DNA of 64,000 nt, from the NCBI GenBank assembly GCA_051649785.1, contig JBOFHT010000018.1, positions 14,311 through 78,310 on the forward strand. Reading direction: 5' to 3'. This DNA is from JBOFHT01 sp051649785 (GTDB lineage: Archaea; Methanobacteriota; Methanobacteria; Methanobacteriales; Methanobacteriaceae). Each line of letters starts with the position of its first letter. Positions within the stretch are counted from its first letter, which is position 1. Shown one piece after another: positions 35,342 through 44,241 of this stretch. Both the position numbers and the translations under genes were made by a program. Below the pieces are notes generated by a model. It saw nothing but the letters and a program-made list of their open reading frames with translations. It ran no database searches and was not told where the DNA came from.

Positions 35342-35363
35342 TAGGCATATATATACATATCGA
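35342..35363 (-). promoter_or_regulatory. TCGATAT-TATA promoter element upstream of adhesin
   Basis: Minus strand: TCGATATG followed directly by TATATATATGCCTA, 249 bases upstream of the ATG at 35093. It aligns without gaps to the elements at 15022 and 20041. Confidence 0.55.
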
Positions 35364-35570
35364 TATATTTTTTGTTAATCATTATGTAATAAACTTAGTA
35401 ATATGGGTAGTATAAATAATAAAAAATACAGAAACAGTAGAATTTGGAAAAATAAAAAATAAATAGAATTAATATAATAATATGTGTGGAAGTATTAAAA
35501 AACAGTAGAAGGTCAATATTTAAAAAATAATAATTGTAATTATGCTAGTTGTAGAATATTAGTAGTTATA

Positions 35571-35684
35571 ATGACTATAATAGGAGCAATAATTATAATA
35601 TTCTTAGTAATTTTAATAAATATAGGGAGAATCGATGAACTAAGAAAGAATAGGCTTTGTAGAAACCCTTTTTTACTTAGTTAA
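35571..35684 (+). CDS. Possible 37-residue single-TM peptide
   Basis: ATG at 35571, stop at 35682. The translation begins MTIIGAIIIIFLVILINIGR and continues with a basic stretch ending NPFLLS: one TM helix with positive charges after it. No clear ribosome binding site is seen. The frame stays open upstream to 35499 without another usual start. In such AT-rich DNA hydrophobic ORFs arise by chance, so this is only a candidate. Confidence 0.2.
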   Translation: MTIIGAIIIIFLVILINIGRIDELRKNRLCRNPFLLS

Positions 35685-35788
35685 TTTATAATCAGTACAA
35701 AATTATAGGTTTTCTACAGACCCAAAAATAAGGAAAATAAAAAGAAAGAGTAAATGAATAAAAAAATTAAAAAATAATAGTTATCTAC

Positions 35789-36088
35789 TTACTTATCATC
35801 AGCAGCTTCAAGTGTACAAACACAGTCTTTACATTCGTGTTCAAGCTCAACTAAATATTCTTTAAGATTACCAATATCTAGACAGCTAAGTCCTTTAATG
35901 GTATCTCCTTTTACATCTATTTGAAGAACTCCATTGTTATTAGTTACTACTTCTCCAGGAATATAACATCTACCTAGTGATAATTTGACATTATCTCCAG
36001 GGTGGACTTCTTTGTCGATGTAATCACATATTTCACTACAAGTAGCTGTAATAGTCTTTTTAGTTTTTTCTTCACTCATATAAATCAC
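35789..36088 (-). CDS. DUF2097-like small protein
   Basis: 99-residue soluble acidic protein without signal peptide. It is likely a beta-barrel type fold (HPGDNVKLSLGRCYIPGEVVTNNNGVLQIDVKGD), resembling the DUF2097 family of Methanobacteriales; assignment is from memory of the family pattern. Cys residues at GRCYIPG, GLSCLDIG and ECKDCVC could bind metal. The start may be the second Met (MSEEKTKK, three codons in), which is closer to the usual distance from AAGGTGA. Function unknown. It is monocistronic, between the adhesins and nrpR. Confidence 0.55.
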   Translation of the reverse strand: MIYMSEEKTKKTITATCSEICDYIDKEVHPGDNVKLSLGRCYIPGEVVTNNNGVLQIDVKGDTIKGLSCLDIGNLKEYLVELEHECKDCVCTLEAADDK

Positions 36089-36265
36089 CTTTATATATTT
36101 TTAATAGTCTTATTGCAATAATGTATAATATTTGTATGTGCATGATATATAATACTATTTATGAATCTACTACAATAAATATTTTTCTATATTTTGAGTG
36201 TATGGTTTTATACACTACAAACAATATTGGGGTTTTCTTTTTTGTAATTTTTTCATTTTTTCATT

Positions 36266-38092
36266 TTAGTATTTTTCCATAGTTTTAAATTCAACCATGC
36301 CTGTAACAGCCTTTACTTTTAAATCAATTCCACGTTCTTTTACAGCAGCAATAGGGTTTAATCCACTCGGTGTAACAATTCCACAGTTATAATTATCTAC
36401 TTTTGCATTATAAATTAATTCACGTGGTTTACCTGCTTTATAGTTAGATATACCAATATTGTTGATTTTATCTAAAATAGCTATTCCATCGTTACGTGCT
36501 ATAAATGGAACTTCTTTTAATGAAGCTAAAATATGATTAGTTTGGGCATCTGATTTTCCACTACTAATAGGGATATTTTCAGATATTGAAGTCATATTTT
36601 TAAATATAAATATCTCATGAGGGTCAAGGGAAGATCCATTATATGAAATTAACTCAACAAAACAAGGATGGGGTCCTGTTTCAAGTAATCCTCCATATTT
36701 AGGTGTTGACATAATTCCATTCTTAATTAAAATTCCATCAATAGAAAAACTACAAATAGTAGCTATTCCTATTTTTGAGGAATCATTAGGATGATTTACA
36801 ATTTTATAATATGGATTAACATAATTGGATTGATTTTTATGAGTTTTTGCCATTATATCAATAGCTTCGTTTAAATCACTTTTATTTAAGTAAGATATAT
36901 TGGTAATTAGGCTACCTTTTTCACTATTAACATCAAAATTAACATCATATATTAAGTTCCAAGCTTTAGTTAGTAAAAATTGAACTATTTTTGCTTTACC
37001 TTTTGTACCATTTCCATTAGATTTTTGATTCATTTTATGGGTATGAAGAGGGGGGTTTCTAGGCTTTTCTTTAGTTATATAAGTTAATTCCTTAAAATCA
37101 ACAATTTTTTCAGCTAATTCAATATTAATATTGTAACCTGCTTCTTGAACGGCACAAAGTGGGGAAATTCCACCTATAATAGCTATTCCTACCATATCGT
37201 CTTGAATTGGAACTCCTAAAACATTTTGACCAGGTTCTCCAATTTCTATTACTCCTCCAATATCTACTTTTTCTAAATTACTCAGTATTTTTATAGTATC
37301 TTCTCTTGCATTAGCTGGAATTAGTCTTATGTTTCCAGGAATAACTCCAGTACCCGTTGTAGCTGCACTAAAGACGGAAGTCATATTTTCAGCTATAAAT
37401 GCATCTAAAGGAGTTAATGAAGTCTTTTTATATGATATAAGTTGGGTAAAGTAACTAGGTATTCCATTAATTACTTTAATAAGTCCTCCATAAATAGGAT
37501 TAGTAGCTATTCCGTTATTTAACAGTACACCATCAATAGTAGTCCCACAAACAGTTTTAATATTGATGAAAGTTTTATCACTGTTTTCATATCTATTTTT
37601 AACTATTTTAACAAGGGGGCTAACAGTATAACCTGAATTAAATGTCTTTTCAATTATTTTAATGGTTTCATTAGCAATTTCTTGCCTTTCATTGGCATCA
37701 TCACTATTTAAAATAATCATTGATTCATTAACAACAATATTTCCACTAGCTTTGTTTTTGCTTTTTATTCCATTAGTAGTAAATTTATTGATTTTTAAAC
37801 TAGTTTGATAGATTTTTTCTTCAAATTTTGAAAATATAAAGTCAACTTCATCATAAGCTAAACCTTTTTCAAGTTCTCTTAATCCTACTGGTGTTATTTT
37901 ACGACCTGCATAACCAACACGCTCTGTAAATCCTTTTTCATCTAATATTTGCATATGGTAGCGAACAGCTCTTTCACCTAAGTTGTAGCCCTTTTTATTT
38001 AGCTCATCAGCTATTATTTTAGCTCCAACTGGCTTATTCACTTCTTTTAAAATACGAAGTATTTCTATTATTTTATGCTTTGATTCTGACAT
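36266..38092 (-). CDS. nrpR: Nitrogen assimilation repressor NrpR
   Basis: Transcriptional repressor of nitrogen assimilation in methanogens, released by 2-oxoglutarate. The 608 residues comprise an N-terminal winged helix (1-80: ADELNKKGYNLGERAVRYHM) and two tandem NrpR regulatory domains (DUF128), about 130-350 and 370-605. Each contains a YGGL(I/L) block (NPIYGGLIKVINGIPSYFTQLISY; TPKYGGLLETGPHPCFVELISY) and a C-terminal G.NP/SPL.AV.E block. It is encoded next to glnA in the same orientation, and a perfect GGAA-N6-TTCC operator lies upstream of glnA. A short Asn/Lys-rich linker joins the two regulatory domains. Confidence 0.92.
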   Translation of the reverse strand: MSESKHKIIEILRILKEVNKPVGAKIIADELNKKGYNLGERAVRYHMQILDEKGFTERVGYAGRKITPVGLRELEKGLAYDEVDFIFSKFEEKIYQTSLKINKFTTNGIKSKNKASGNIVVNESMIILNSDDANERQEIANETIKIIEKTFNSGYTVSPLVKIVKNRYENSDKTFINIKTVCGTTIDGVLLNNGIATNPIYGGLIKVINGIPSYFTQLISYKKTSLTPLDAFIAENMTSVFSAATTGTGVIPGNIRLIPANAREDTIKILSNLEKVDIGGVIEIGEPGQNVLGVPIQDDMVGIAIIGGISPLCAVQEAGYNINIELAEKIVDFKELTYITKEKPRNPPLHTHKMNQKSNGNGTKGKAKIVQFLLTKAWNLIYDVNFDVNSEKGSLITNISYLNKSDLNEAIDIMAKTHKNQSNYVNPYYKIVNHPNDSSKIGIATICSFSIDGILIKNGIMSTPKYGGLLETGPHPCFVELISYNGSSLDPHEIFIFKNMTSISENIPISSGKSDAQTNHILASLKEVPFIARNDGIAILDKINNIGISNYKAGKPRELIYNAKVDNYNCGIVTPSGLNPIAAVKERGIDLKVKAVTGMVEFKTMEKY

Positions 38093-38380
38093 ATTTTATT
38101 CCAAATTTATATTTTTATATTTTTGCAGACTTAGAGGGTCATTTGGGATGGATGTGTTAAAATTTTTATTTTTTAAAGTCAAGGGATATGGAATGTAGTA
38201 AAATAAGTAGGAATATGTAATCTCCTTAGAAATATTAATCCTATTAGTAATAATGTTAGTAGATAATTACTATTATTTCGTAAGTGATATTTTCTTTAAA
38301 AATATAGTGTAATTAATAATAAATAGAAAAAATTAGATTAATAAATTAAAAATAAATTAAAATAATGGGTAAATTAAAAA

Positions 38381-39718
38381 TTAAAGCCCCATATATTTTC
38401 GTTGTTCGTATCCAAATACTTGGATTCTATACTCATCCCATTCAGCATATTTGGCAGCTAAGAACTTTTCACTAATATGTGGTCCAAGTGCAGATTGCAT
38501 AAGTGGACTTTCTTCAAAGGAGTGATAAGCTTCCCATAAACTAGAGGGTAATATTTCAATACCTTTTTCTTCAAGTTCACCTTGGTTAAGATTGTATAAA
38601 TTAAATTCCGTTGGTTTTCCTGGGTCGATTTTGTTTTTAATCCCATCTAAACCTGCTGTTAACATTGCTGCAAATGCAAGGTATGGGTTACATGCAGGAT
38701 CTGGGGATCTGTATTCAATTCTAGTAGCTTTTCCACGTGCTGCAGGAATTCTAATAAGGGTGGATCTGTTTTTTAATCCATAAGCTACATAAACAGGAGC
38801 TTCATAACCTGGAACTAAACGTTTGTAAGAATTTACAGTAGGGGCTACAATAGCAGATAATGGTGCAGAATGCTTTAATAATCCTCCCATAAAGTGCATT
38901 GCAGTTTCAGATAATCCAGTTTCACTATCTGCATCAGCAAATAAGTTTTCATTACCTTTAAATAAACTTTGGTGACAGTGCATACCACTTCCATTAACTC
39001 CGAAAAATGGTTTAGGCATAAATGTTACCATATATCCTAAATTGGCTACGATTGCCTTAATAGCTTGTTTGAAAGTAATTACTGCATCTGCTGTTTTTAA
39101 AGCTCTGTCAAATTGGAAAGCTATTTCATTTTGTCCAGGAGCTACTTCGTGGTGACTTCCTTCAACTTCAAATCCAATATTCTCTAAATTCATTACTAAT
39201 TCTCTTCTAAAGTCTGGACCTTGGTCTAATGGCTCAACATCAAAATATCCTGCATCATCATGAGGGATATAGTTTCCATTTTCGTCTTTATCAACAATAA
39301 AGAATTCTGGTTCAGGACCAATATTGTAAGTTAATCCTTTTTTATCTAAATCTCCTAAAACTCTTTTAAGGTTATTTCTAGGGTCACCTTCAAATGGTTT
39401 TCCTTCAGCAGTGTATATATCACAAATAAATCTACATACTGACTCTTCTTCAGGTCTCCATGGTAAAAATGAGAATGTTCCTGGGTCTGGCTTCATTACT
39501 AAGTCACTTTCATGAATATCTACAAATCCCTCAATTGAAGAACCGTCAAATAGCATGCCTTCTTTTATCCAATCTTCAATAGTACTAGATTTTTTAATTG
39601 TTTTTAAAGGAATTGAAATGCTTTTTGGAACTCCATTAATATCTACAAATTGAAGTCTAACAAATTTAATGTTTTTGGACTCAATGTTCTTTATTATTCT
39701 ATCTATTTGCTCAGACAT
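38381..39718 (-). CDS. glnA: Glutamine synthetase type I
   Basis: Makes glutamine from glutamate, ammonia and ATP. 445 residues, the normal length for GSI-alpha; motifs in order are DGSSIEGF (~58), GPEPEFF, the ATP/metal region [20 protein letters not shown], and the [10 protein letters not shown] and [13 protein letters not shown] region. The adenylylation-type loop of GSI-beta is absent, as expected for archaea, so control is likely transcriptional (NrpR) and by feedback. A promoter at about 40036-40046 with the operator at 40000-40013 gives an unusually long leader of about 280-300 bases. nrpR lies downstream, separated by 288 bases. Confidence 0.96.
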   Translation of the reverse strand: MSEQIDRIIKNIESKNIKFVRLQFVDINGVPKSISIPLKTIKKSSTIEDWIKEGMLFDGSSIEGFVDIHESDLVMKPDPGTFSFLPWRPEEESVCRFICDIYTAEGKPFEGDPRNNLKRVLGDLDKKGLTYNIGPEPEFFIVDKDENGNYIPHDDAGYFDVEPLDQGPDFRRELVMNLENIGFEVEGSHHEVAPGQNEIAFQFDRALKTADAVITFKQAIKAIVANLGYMVTFMPKPFFGVNGSGMHCHQSLFKGNENLFADADSETGLSETAMHFMGGLLKHSAPLSAIVAPTVNSYKRLVPGYEAPVYVAYGLKNRSTLIRIPAARGKATRIEYRSPDPACNPYLAFAAMLTAGLDGIKNKIDPGKPTEFNLYNLNQGELEEKGIEILPSSLWEAYHSFEESPLMQSALGPHISEKFLAAKYAEWDEYRIQVFGYEQRKYMGL

Positions 39719-39999
39719 AGAATTAGCTCCTTATTTTCTATTTTTAGTAATTATTTTATTAGTTCAATATTTCACTAATATGATTATTAATATTTAAATA
39801 TTTAGCTACATTAACAATCTAATTTATTGTTCATAAACTATAACATCTTATTACTGGTTTATAGTTATATAGTATATATTATTCAATTATTATATTATCC
39901 TATTATTAAATGATTAATTAGATTATTTATATATCTATATATTTTTATATTCATTTTTATACTTATTTATTACCTAGTGTTTAATTTATAATGGTGGTC

Positions 40000-40013
40000 G
40001 GAAGTATATTTCC
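40000..40013 (-). promoter_or_regulatory. NrpR operator GGAA-N6-TTCC
   Basis: GGAAGTATATTTCC is a perfect match to the NrpR operator consensus GGAA-N6-TTCC described for methanogens. It lies about 25 bases downstream of a TATA box on the minus strand, where transcription would begin, and 281 bases before the glnA ATG; nrpR itself is the next gene after glnA. Confidence 0.8.
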
Positions 40014-40035
40014 TACTTATACTATGATTTTATTT

Positions 40036-40046
40036 AATATATAAAG
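40036..40046 (-). promoter_or_regulatory. glnA TATA box
   Basis: Minus strand CTTTATATATT preceded by the purine-rich GGAAAA (BRE-like). The predicted start is about 25 bases downstream, at about 40015, immediately in front of the NrpR operator. Confidence 0.6.
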
Positions 40047-40069
40047 TTTTCCTATTTTTTTCTATTTAT

Positions 40070-40176
40070 GAGTCTTGGTCAAAAAGATTTTCCATATATA
40101 AAAATTTTCTTTAATTATCAATCCAAGGACTTTAATGAAGTTTTGATTTAGAAATTTCGACTTTGGACCACGACTC
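40070..40176. mobile_element. MITE-like 107-bp element, copy B
   Basis: Same element as 8209-8315 in reverse orientation (about 95 of 107 positions identical, no gaps). Ends GAGTCTTGG and CCACGACTC are inverted repeats. A perfect 5-bp direct repeat TTTAT flanks it (40065-40069 and 40177-40181). The flanking pentamer differs from that of copy A, as expected for independent insertions. It sits 24 bases upstream of the glnA TATA box. Confidence 0.87.
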
Positions 40177-40315
40177 TTTATAATAATTTTTTAATTTTTT
40201 TTAATTATTTTAATTGGATATTATAATTTAAATGATGGATTTGTAATAACTTTCTTTCTAATTTTAATATAGAAAAGTATAAATGTAATGAATAACTGAT
40301 AGTTAATAGTCAGAT

Positions 40316-40426
40316 GCCGGGGTGGCTCAGCTGGTTAGAGCGCACGGCTCATAGGGTAAATAAGCAGTGCTCTGACTTTTTTCCTGGGATACCGTGAGGC
40401 CACGGGTTCGAATCCCGTTCCCGGCA
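40316..40426 (+). tRNA. tRNA-Met (CAU), elongator, with intron
   Basis: The acceptor stem GCCGGGG pairs with TCCCGGC, followed by discriminator A at 40426. The D arm, the anticodon stem CACGG/CCGTG and the T arm (GGGTTCGAATCCC) are all canonical. The anticodon CAT is at 40350-40352; a 37-base intron (40354-40390) sits at the standard archaeal position after base 37. The mature form reads ...CTCATA + ACCGTG.... The sequence is unlike initiator tRNA. A CAU anticodon could also belong to tRNA-Ile2; the acceptor and overall sequence favour elongator Met. Confidence 0.9.
40354..40390 (+). other. tRNA-Met intron
   Basis: 37 bases between positions 37 and 38 of the tRNA, beginning GGGTAAATAAGC and ending TTCCTGGGAT. 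The last ten bases are exactly complementary to ATCCCAGGAA at 40432-40441, six bases after the mature 3' end. Confidence 0.8.
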
Positions 40427-40805
40427 TTTGAATCCCAGGAATACACTCATCAAAACAATATTTATTTTAAATACACCTAAATACATTTAAATAATATAAT
40501 ATATTTTCACAAATCAACTTATTTTACAACATTTTTTTTATAAATTAGTAAAAATATTTTTTAAATAATAATCTAGCTATTGATATAATATCTATTCTGA
40601 TATCATATATAATAGATATATAATATGTTTAATATAGTTAATATGATCTTATTATTTAGATAATTATATACATAATGCTCTTTAATTTACTGTAATTACT
40701 TTAACACATTCTAATAATTTTAAATTAATTTAATTTACTTTAATTTATTCCATTATCATAATTTATTCTAATTATATTTTTTAATCAAGCTTTAAGGGAG
40801 ATAAG
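40427..40805. other. Intergenic, no gene seen
   Basis: 379 AT-rich bases after tRNA-Met. Only the ten-base complement to the intron end (40432-40441) and TATA-like tracts near 40610-40640 that may serve the aldo/keto reductase were noticed. Confidence 0.5.
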
Positions 40806-41960
40806 ATGCAATATAGAGAACTTGGAACTACAGGGGAAAAAGTCTCAGTACTTGGATTTGGGGCTATGCGTTTCCCAACTATTAATGGGAAAAATAGTCA
40901 AATTAATGAAAAAGAAGCATTTGAAATGTTAAATTTTAGCTATGATAATGGAATAAATTATTTTGATACAGCTTATCCTTATCATGGAGAAGGTATTAAC
41001 GATGGTGGGGTTAGTGAACCTATTATTGGCGAATTTTTAAATACAATCACCCGCAAAAAAGTGAATGTAGCCACTAAACTCCCTTGTTGGTTAATTGAGA
41101 AAAAAGAAGATATGGATTTTTATTTAGATCAACAACTAAAACGTTTAGATATTGATAAAATTGATTTTTATCTTTTACATTCAATAAAAGAAAAATACTG
41201 GAGAAATCTGGAGAAATTAGATGTTCTTGAGTTTTTAGATTCTGCAAAATCCAGTGGGAAATGTAAGTATATAGGATTTTCTTTTCATGATAGCTTTGAT
41301 CTTCTTCTTGAAGTTATGGATTCCTATGATTTTGATATAGTTCAAACTCAGCTTAATTATGTTGATGAAGGTTATCAAGCAGGGATAAATGGTCTAAGAT
41401 ACATTGACTCAATGGATATTGGTTCGGTTATTATGGAGCCTTTAAGAGGAGGAAATCTTGTAAATAATCTGCCTCCTGATGTTCAAAAGATTTGGGATGA
41501 ATCAAGTGTTAATAAAACTCCTGTTGATTTAGCACTTAGCTATTTATGGGATATGAAAGAAGTTGATCTTGTTTTAAGTGGAATGAGTTCTCTAGAACAA
41601 GTTAAAGAAAATATAGAAATAGCTAATAAATCCCAGGCCAATTCATTAACTGATGCTGAAAGAGAACTAATAAATGATTTATCAAGTGCATATTATCATA
41701 GGATTGAATTTAGGTGTAGTGACTGTGGATACTGTATGCCGTGTCCTCAAGGAGTTAATATTCCCAAATGTATTGAAAATTACAACAATGCAGTAATGTT
41801 AGATAATCCTCAATCATCCTTCTTATCTTATTTCTCATTTTTAGGTGAAAATGAACGAGCTGATTCGTGTAATGGTTGTGGGAACTGTGAATTTGCCTGC
41901 CCTCAAATGATTGATATTCCAAAAGCTCTTAAAAAAGTTAAAGAAACTTTTCCGTCCTAA
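40806..41960 (+). CDS. Aldo/keto reductase with C-terminal ferredoxin domain
   Basis: 384-residue predicted oxidoreductase. Residues 1-275 are an aldo/keto reductase barrel with the tetrad Asp (YFDTAYPYH), Tyr, Lys (ATKLPCW) and His (YLLHS). Residues 300-384 hold two [4Fe-4S] motifs: CSDCGYCMPCPQGVNIPKC and CNGCGNCEFACPQMIDIP. This fusion is common in anaerobes; electrons probably pass between ferredoxin clusters and NADPH or a bound substrate, but the substrate is unknown. AAGGGAG precedes the ATG. Monocistronic. Confidence 0.9.
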   Translation: MQYRELGTTGEKVSVLGFGAMRFPTINGKNSQINEKEAFEMLNFSYDNGINYFDTAYPYHGEGINDGGVSEPIIGEFLNTITRKKVNVATKLPCWLIEKKEDMDFYLDQQLKRLDIDKIDFYLLHSIKEKYWRNLEKLDVLEFLDSAKSSGKCKYIGFSFHDSFDLLLEVMDSYDFDIVQTQLNYVDEGYQAGINGLRYIDSMDIGSVIMEPLRGGNLVNNLPPDVQKIWDESSVNKTPVDLALSYLWDMKEVDLVLSGMSSLEQVKENIEIANKSQANSLTDAERELINDLSSAYYHRIEFRCSDCGYCMPCPQGVNIPKCIENYNNAVMLDNPQSSFLSYFSFLGENERADSCNGCGNCEFACPQMIDIPKALKKVKETFPS

Positions 41961-42554
41961 TAAAACACTAATACCACTTTAGCTAATAAAATATATTTTA
42001 ACATAAATTCTTTAACTTTTATTAGGTGCGGGTTTTTATTTTACTTTTATTTTAATTTCATTTTCATTTTCATTTTTATTTTATTAATTTTATTGTATAG
42101 TATAATGCCAATTCAAATTACTTTATATTATATCACCTCATATTGTATCAATAGAACTTTTACGTTTATTGACTCTATATTATGGCTAATAGTACTACAC
42201 ATAAATGTTTTAATTATTCTAAATCTAATAATTTAATACCTACATATTTTAAAGCTATTTATTAAAAAATTATTATTACCGAACAATACGGATAATTTAT
42301 AAAGTATGTTCAATATATATGTATATTATGTATATGTTAAGAACATAATTAATATTACTAACCGTTTTAGAGATATTATGTTAGGTTAATTATTATACTA
42401 ATACTATACTAATTAGTTAATTAACAACACTAAGATTAAGTGTATTAATTATATAATATGGTTTAGATATGCTATTAATATATTATTATGGATAATTATA
42501 TCAATAATGGAACTATAAAACTATACTTAAAAATACTATAGTAAGGGGAATATT
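41961..42554. other. Intergenic, T-rich tract and promoter
   Basis: 594 bases. After the aldo/keto reductase a run of ATTTTC/ATTTT units (42030-42090) probably ends transcription. Around 42280-42303 the stretch ends TTATAAA, a TATA box for the ThiF-like gene. TATGTTC (42305-42311) and GAACATA (42341-42347) form a 7-bp inverted repeat just downstream of it, at operator distance. Confidence 0.4.
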
Positions 42555-43310
42555 ATGCCTGAAAGATTTAGTGGGATGGCCTATTGGGAGATGGTCACAC
42601 GTCAAATGGGAATTGTTACAAAAAGTCAACAAAATCGATTTAAAGAAGCTCATATTGTTGTAATTGGCTGTGGGGGAATTGGAGGAGCTACAATTGAAAT
42701 ATTGTCTAGAATGGGTGTTGGAAAATTAACTGTTATTGATAAAGATGTGTTTGACTTTTCTAATTTAAATAGGCAAGTCATGAGTAACTTAATTACTATT
42801 GGTAAAAGTAAAAGTGAAGTTACAAAAGATACTATTAGATTTATCAATCCCTATGTTGAAGTAGACTATTTTGACAAAGAATTAAATGAAAATAATGTAG
42901 AAGAAATATTTGCTGGTGCGGATATTATAATTGATGCTCTTGATAATTTATTAACTCGTGTGATAGTTAGTAGAGCTTCAAGAAAGCTTAATATTCCTCT
43001 TATTCATGGTGCTGTACATGGAACAATGGGGCAAATTACTACCTTTACTAATGAAACAAGTAGCTATGAAGAACTCTTTTCCCTACCTTCTGTAGGCAAA
43101 GATCTTGATGATAATGTTAAAAATGATATTAATTTAATGTCTAAAGATGTACCTCCTGTTATTGGACCAGTTCCAAATATTATAGGTTGTTTAGAAGCTT
43201 TTGAGGCATTTAAAATTATCACTGGCATAGGGGATGTTATTTTAGCTCCAAAAATTTTAAATTTTAATTTATTAAGCAGTAACCCATTTAATACTATTGA
43301 ATTGGATTAA
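42555..43310 (+). CDS. ThiF/MoeB/HesA-family adenylating enzyme
   Basis: E1-like enzyme of 251 residues. The ATP-binding GxGxxG is VVIGCGGIGGATIEIL near residue 35; DKDVFDFSNLNRQ is the Arg/Asp motif that contacts ATP; DALDNLLTR and HGAVHGTMGQI follow. The usual two CxxC zinc pairs of MoeB/ThiF are missing, and the only Cys residues are in GCGG and IIGCLEA, so a canonical catalytic Cys in the crossover loop is not evident. Sits 32 bases before methanogenesis marker 8 and upstream of thiC; it may activate a sulfur carrier or a small peptide. Partner unknown. Confidence 0.85.
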   Translation: MPERFSGMAYWEMVTRQMGIVTKSQQNRFKEAHIVVIGCGGIGGATIEILSRMGVGKLTVIDKDVFDFSNLNRQVMSNLITIGKSKSEVTKDTIRFINPYVEVDYFDKELNENNVEEIFAGADIIIDALDNLLTRVIVSRASRKLNIPLIHGAVHGTMGQITTFTNETSSYEELFSLPSVGKDLDDNVKNDINLMSKDVPPVIGPVPNIIGCLEAFEAFKIITGIGDVILAPKILNFNLLSSNPFNTIELD

Positions 43311-43342
43311 CGTAATAATTGTAGGTATTTTAGGTTTTATTT

Positions 43343-44191
43343 ATGTCAAAACATGTTATTGAAGCAATAGGGAAAGCTAAAGTCACTATTGAAAATGGAA
43401 AAGTTACAGAGGTCACAGAACCTCAAGTTGAATACTGTCCTTTATTTCATAAACACCGAGGAATTGAAAAAATAGATAAGGAAATTATTAAGAAGAATAT
43501 TGAGTTTCGAATTAAGGATTTTGGAATGTGTAAACCAACACGCCAACTTCGTATGAAAGATTTCCTTTCTTTTGGAATTTCTGAAACTATATCCACACTT
43601 TTAAGTGAAAATACTATTGATTGTGCAGTTATGGTTTGTGATGGTGCTGGAACTATTCTAGTTACAGATAGTGAATTAGCTCAGGGTGTTGGTGGCCGTG
43701 TTTCTGGTTTTGTAGAAACTAGCCCCATCAAAGAAATAATCACAGAATTAAGGCCGGAAAATGTTTTAAGACCTGATAATGCAGAAATTAATCAAATAGG
43801 TGGAGCTAAGCTAGCTGTAGCTAAAGGATTTAAAAATATTGTTGTTACTGTAGCTAAAGCTAATGATGTAATAGCTATTAAATCTTTTGAAAAAGAAATT
43901 AATTCTAATAGTGATTTAGATGATGTTAAGTTTTATATTTTCACGGTTCATTCTACTGCTGTGTCTAAAGATGAAGCTAAGATTTTATGTAGCCATTCAG
44001 ATGTTGTCACCTCCTGTGCATCTAAATATATTCGTGAAATTGGTGAAAAAGAGGCAACTTTAAAAGTAGGGGAATCAATTCCAGTTTATGCATTTACAAA
44101 TGATGGAAAAGACTTCTTAGAAACACGTCTTAATAAAATAGCTATGAACTTAGAGAAAAAAGAGCCAAATCCTCCAAGACCTTTGATTTAA
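43343..44191 (+). CDS. Methanogenesis marker protein 8 (DUF2099)
   Basis: 282-residue protein of the DUF2099 family, found in methanogens and called methanogenesis marker 8; biochemical role unsettled. Characteristic stretches are VEYCPLFHKHRGI, GMCKPTRQLRM, LLSENTIDCAVMVCDGAGT, GGRVSGFVETSPI and SHSDVVTSCASKYIRE, with conserved Cys residues that could hold a cluster or metal. Probably cotranscribed with the ThiF-like gene 32 bases upstream. A GAGTTT/AAACTC hairpin follows at 44216-44234. Confidence 0.87.
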   Translation: MSKHVIEAIGKAKVTIENGKVTEVTEPQVEYCPLFHKHRGIEKIDKEIIKKNIEFRIKDFGMCKPTRQLRMKDFLSFGISETISTLLSENTIDCAVMVCDGAGTILVTDSELAQGVGGRVSGFVETSPIKEIITELRPENVLRPDNAEINQIGGAKLAVAKGFKNIVVTVAKANDVIAIKSFEKEINSNSDLDDVKFYIFTVHSTAVSKDEAKILCSHSDVVTSCASKYIREIGEKEATLKVGESIPVYAFTNDGKDFLETRLNKIAMNLEKKEPNPPRPLI

Positions 44192-44215
44192 CTAGTTATT
44201 TTTTTTAGTAATTGG

Positions 44216-44241
44216 GAGTTTGTGATTAAAACTCTAATTTT
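44216..44241 (+). terminator. Hairpin after marker protein 8 gene
   Basis: GAGTTT at 44216-44221 pairs with AAACTC at 44229-44234, followed by TAATTTT. A run of eight T also lies just upstream. A weak terminator candidate between this gene and thiC. Confidence 0.35.

Larger units (their letters stand above)
35094..35788. other. Intergenic with promoter, possible small ORF and stem-loop
   Basis: 695 bases. They contain the adhesin promoter element (35342-35363), a possible 37-codon membrane ORF (35571-35684) and an imperfect inverted repeat, TGTAGAAACC at 35658-35667 with GGTTTTCTACA at 35708-35718 (one bulged base). The last could be a terminator for nothing visible or part of a small RNA. 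Confidence 0.4.
39719..40315. other. glnA leader, operator, MITE and tRNA upstream region
   Basis: 597 bases holding the putative glnA leader (39719-40000), the NrpR operator (40000-40013), a TATA box (40036-40046, minus) and MITE copy B (40070-40176), then AT-rich sequence before tRNA-Met. No coding frame of note was seen in the leader. Confidence 0.6.
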
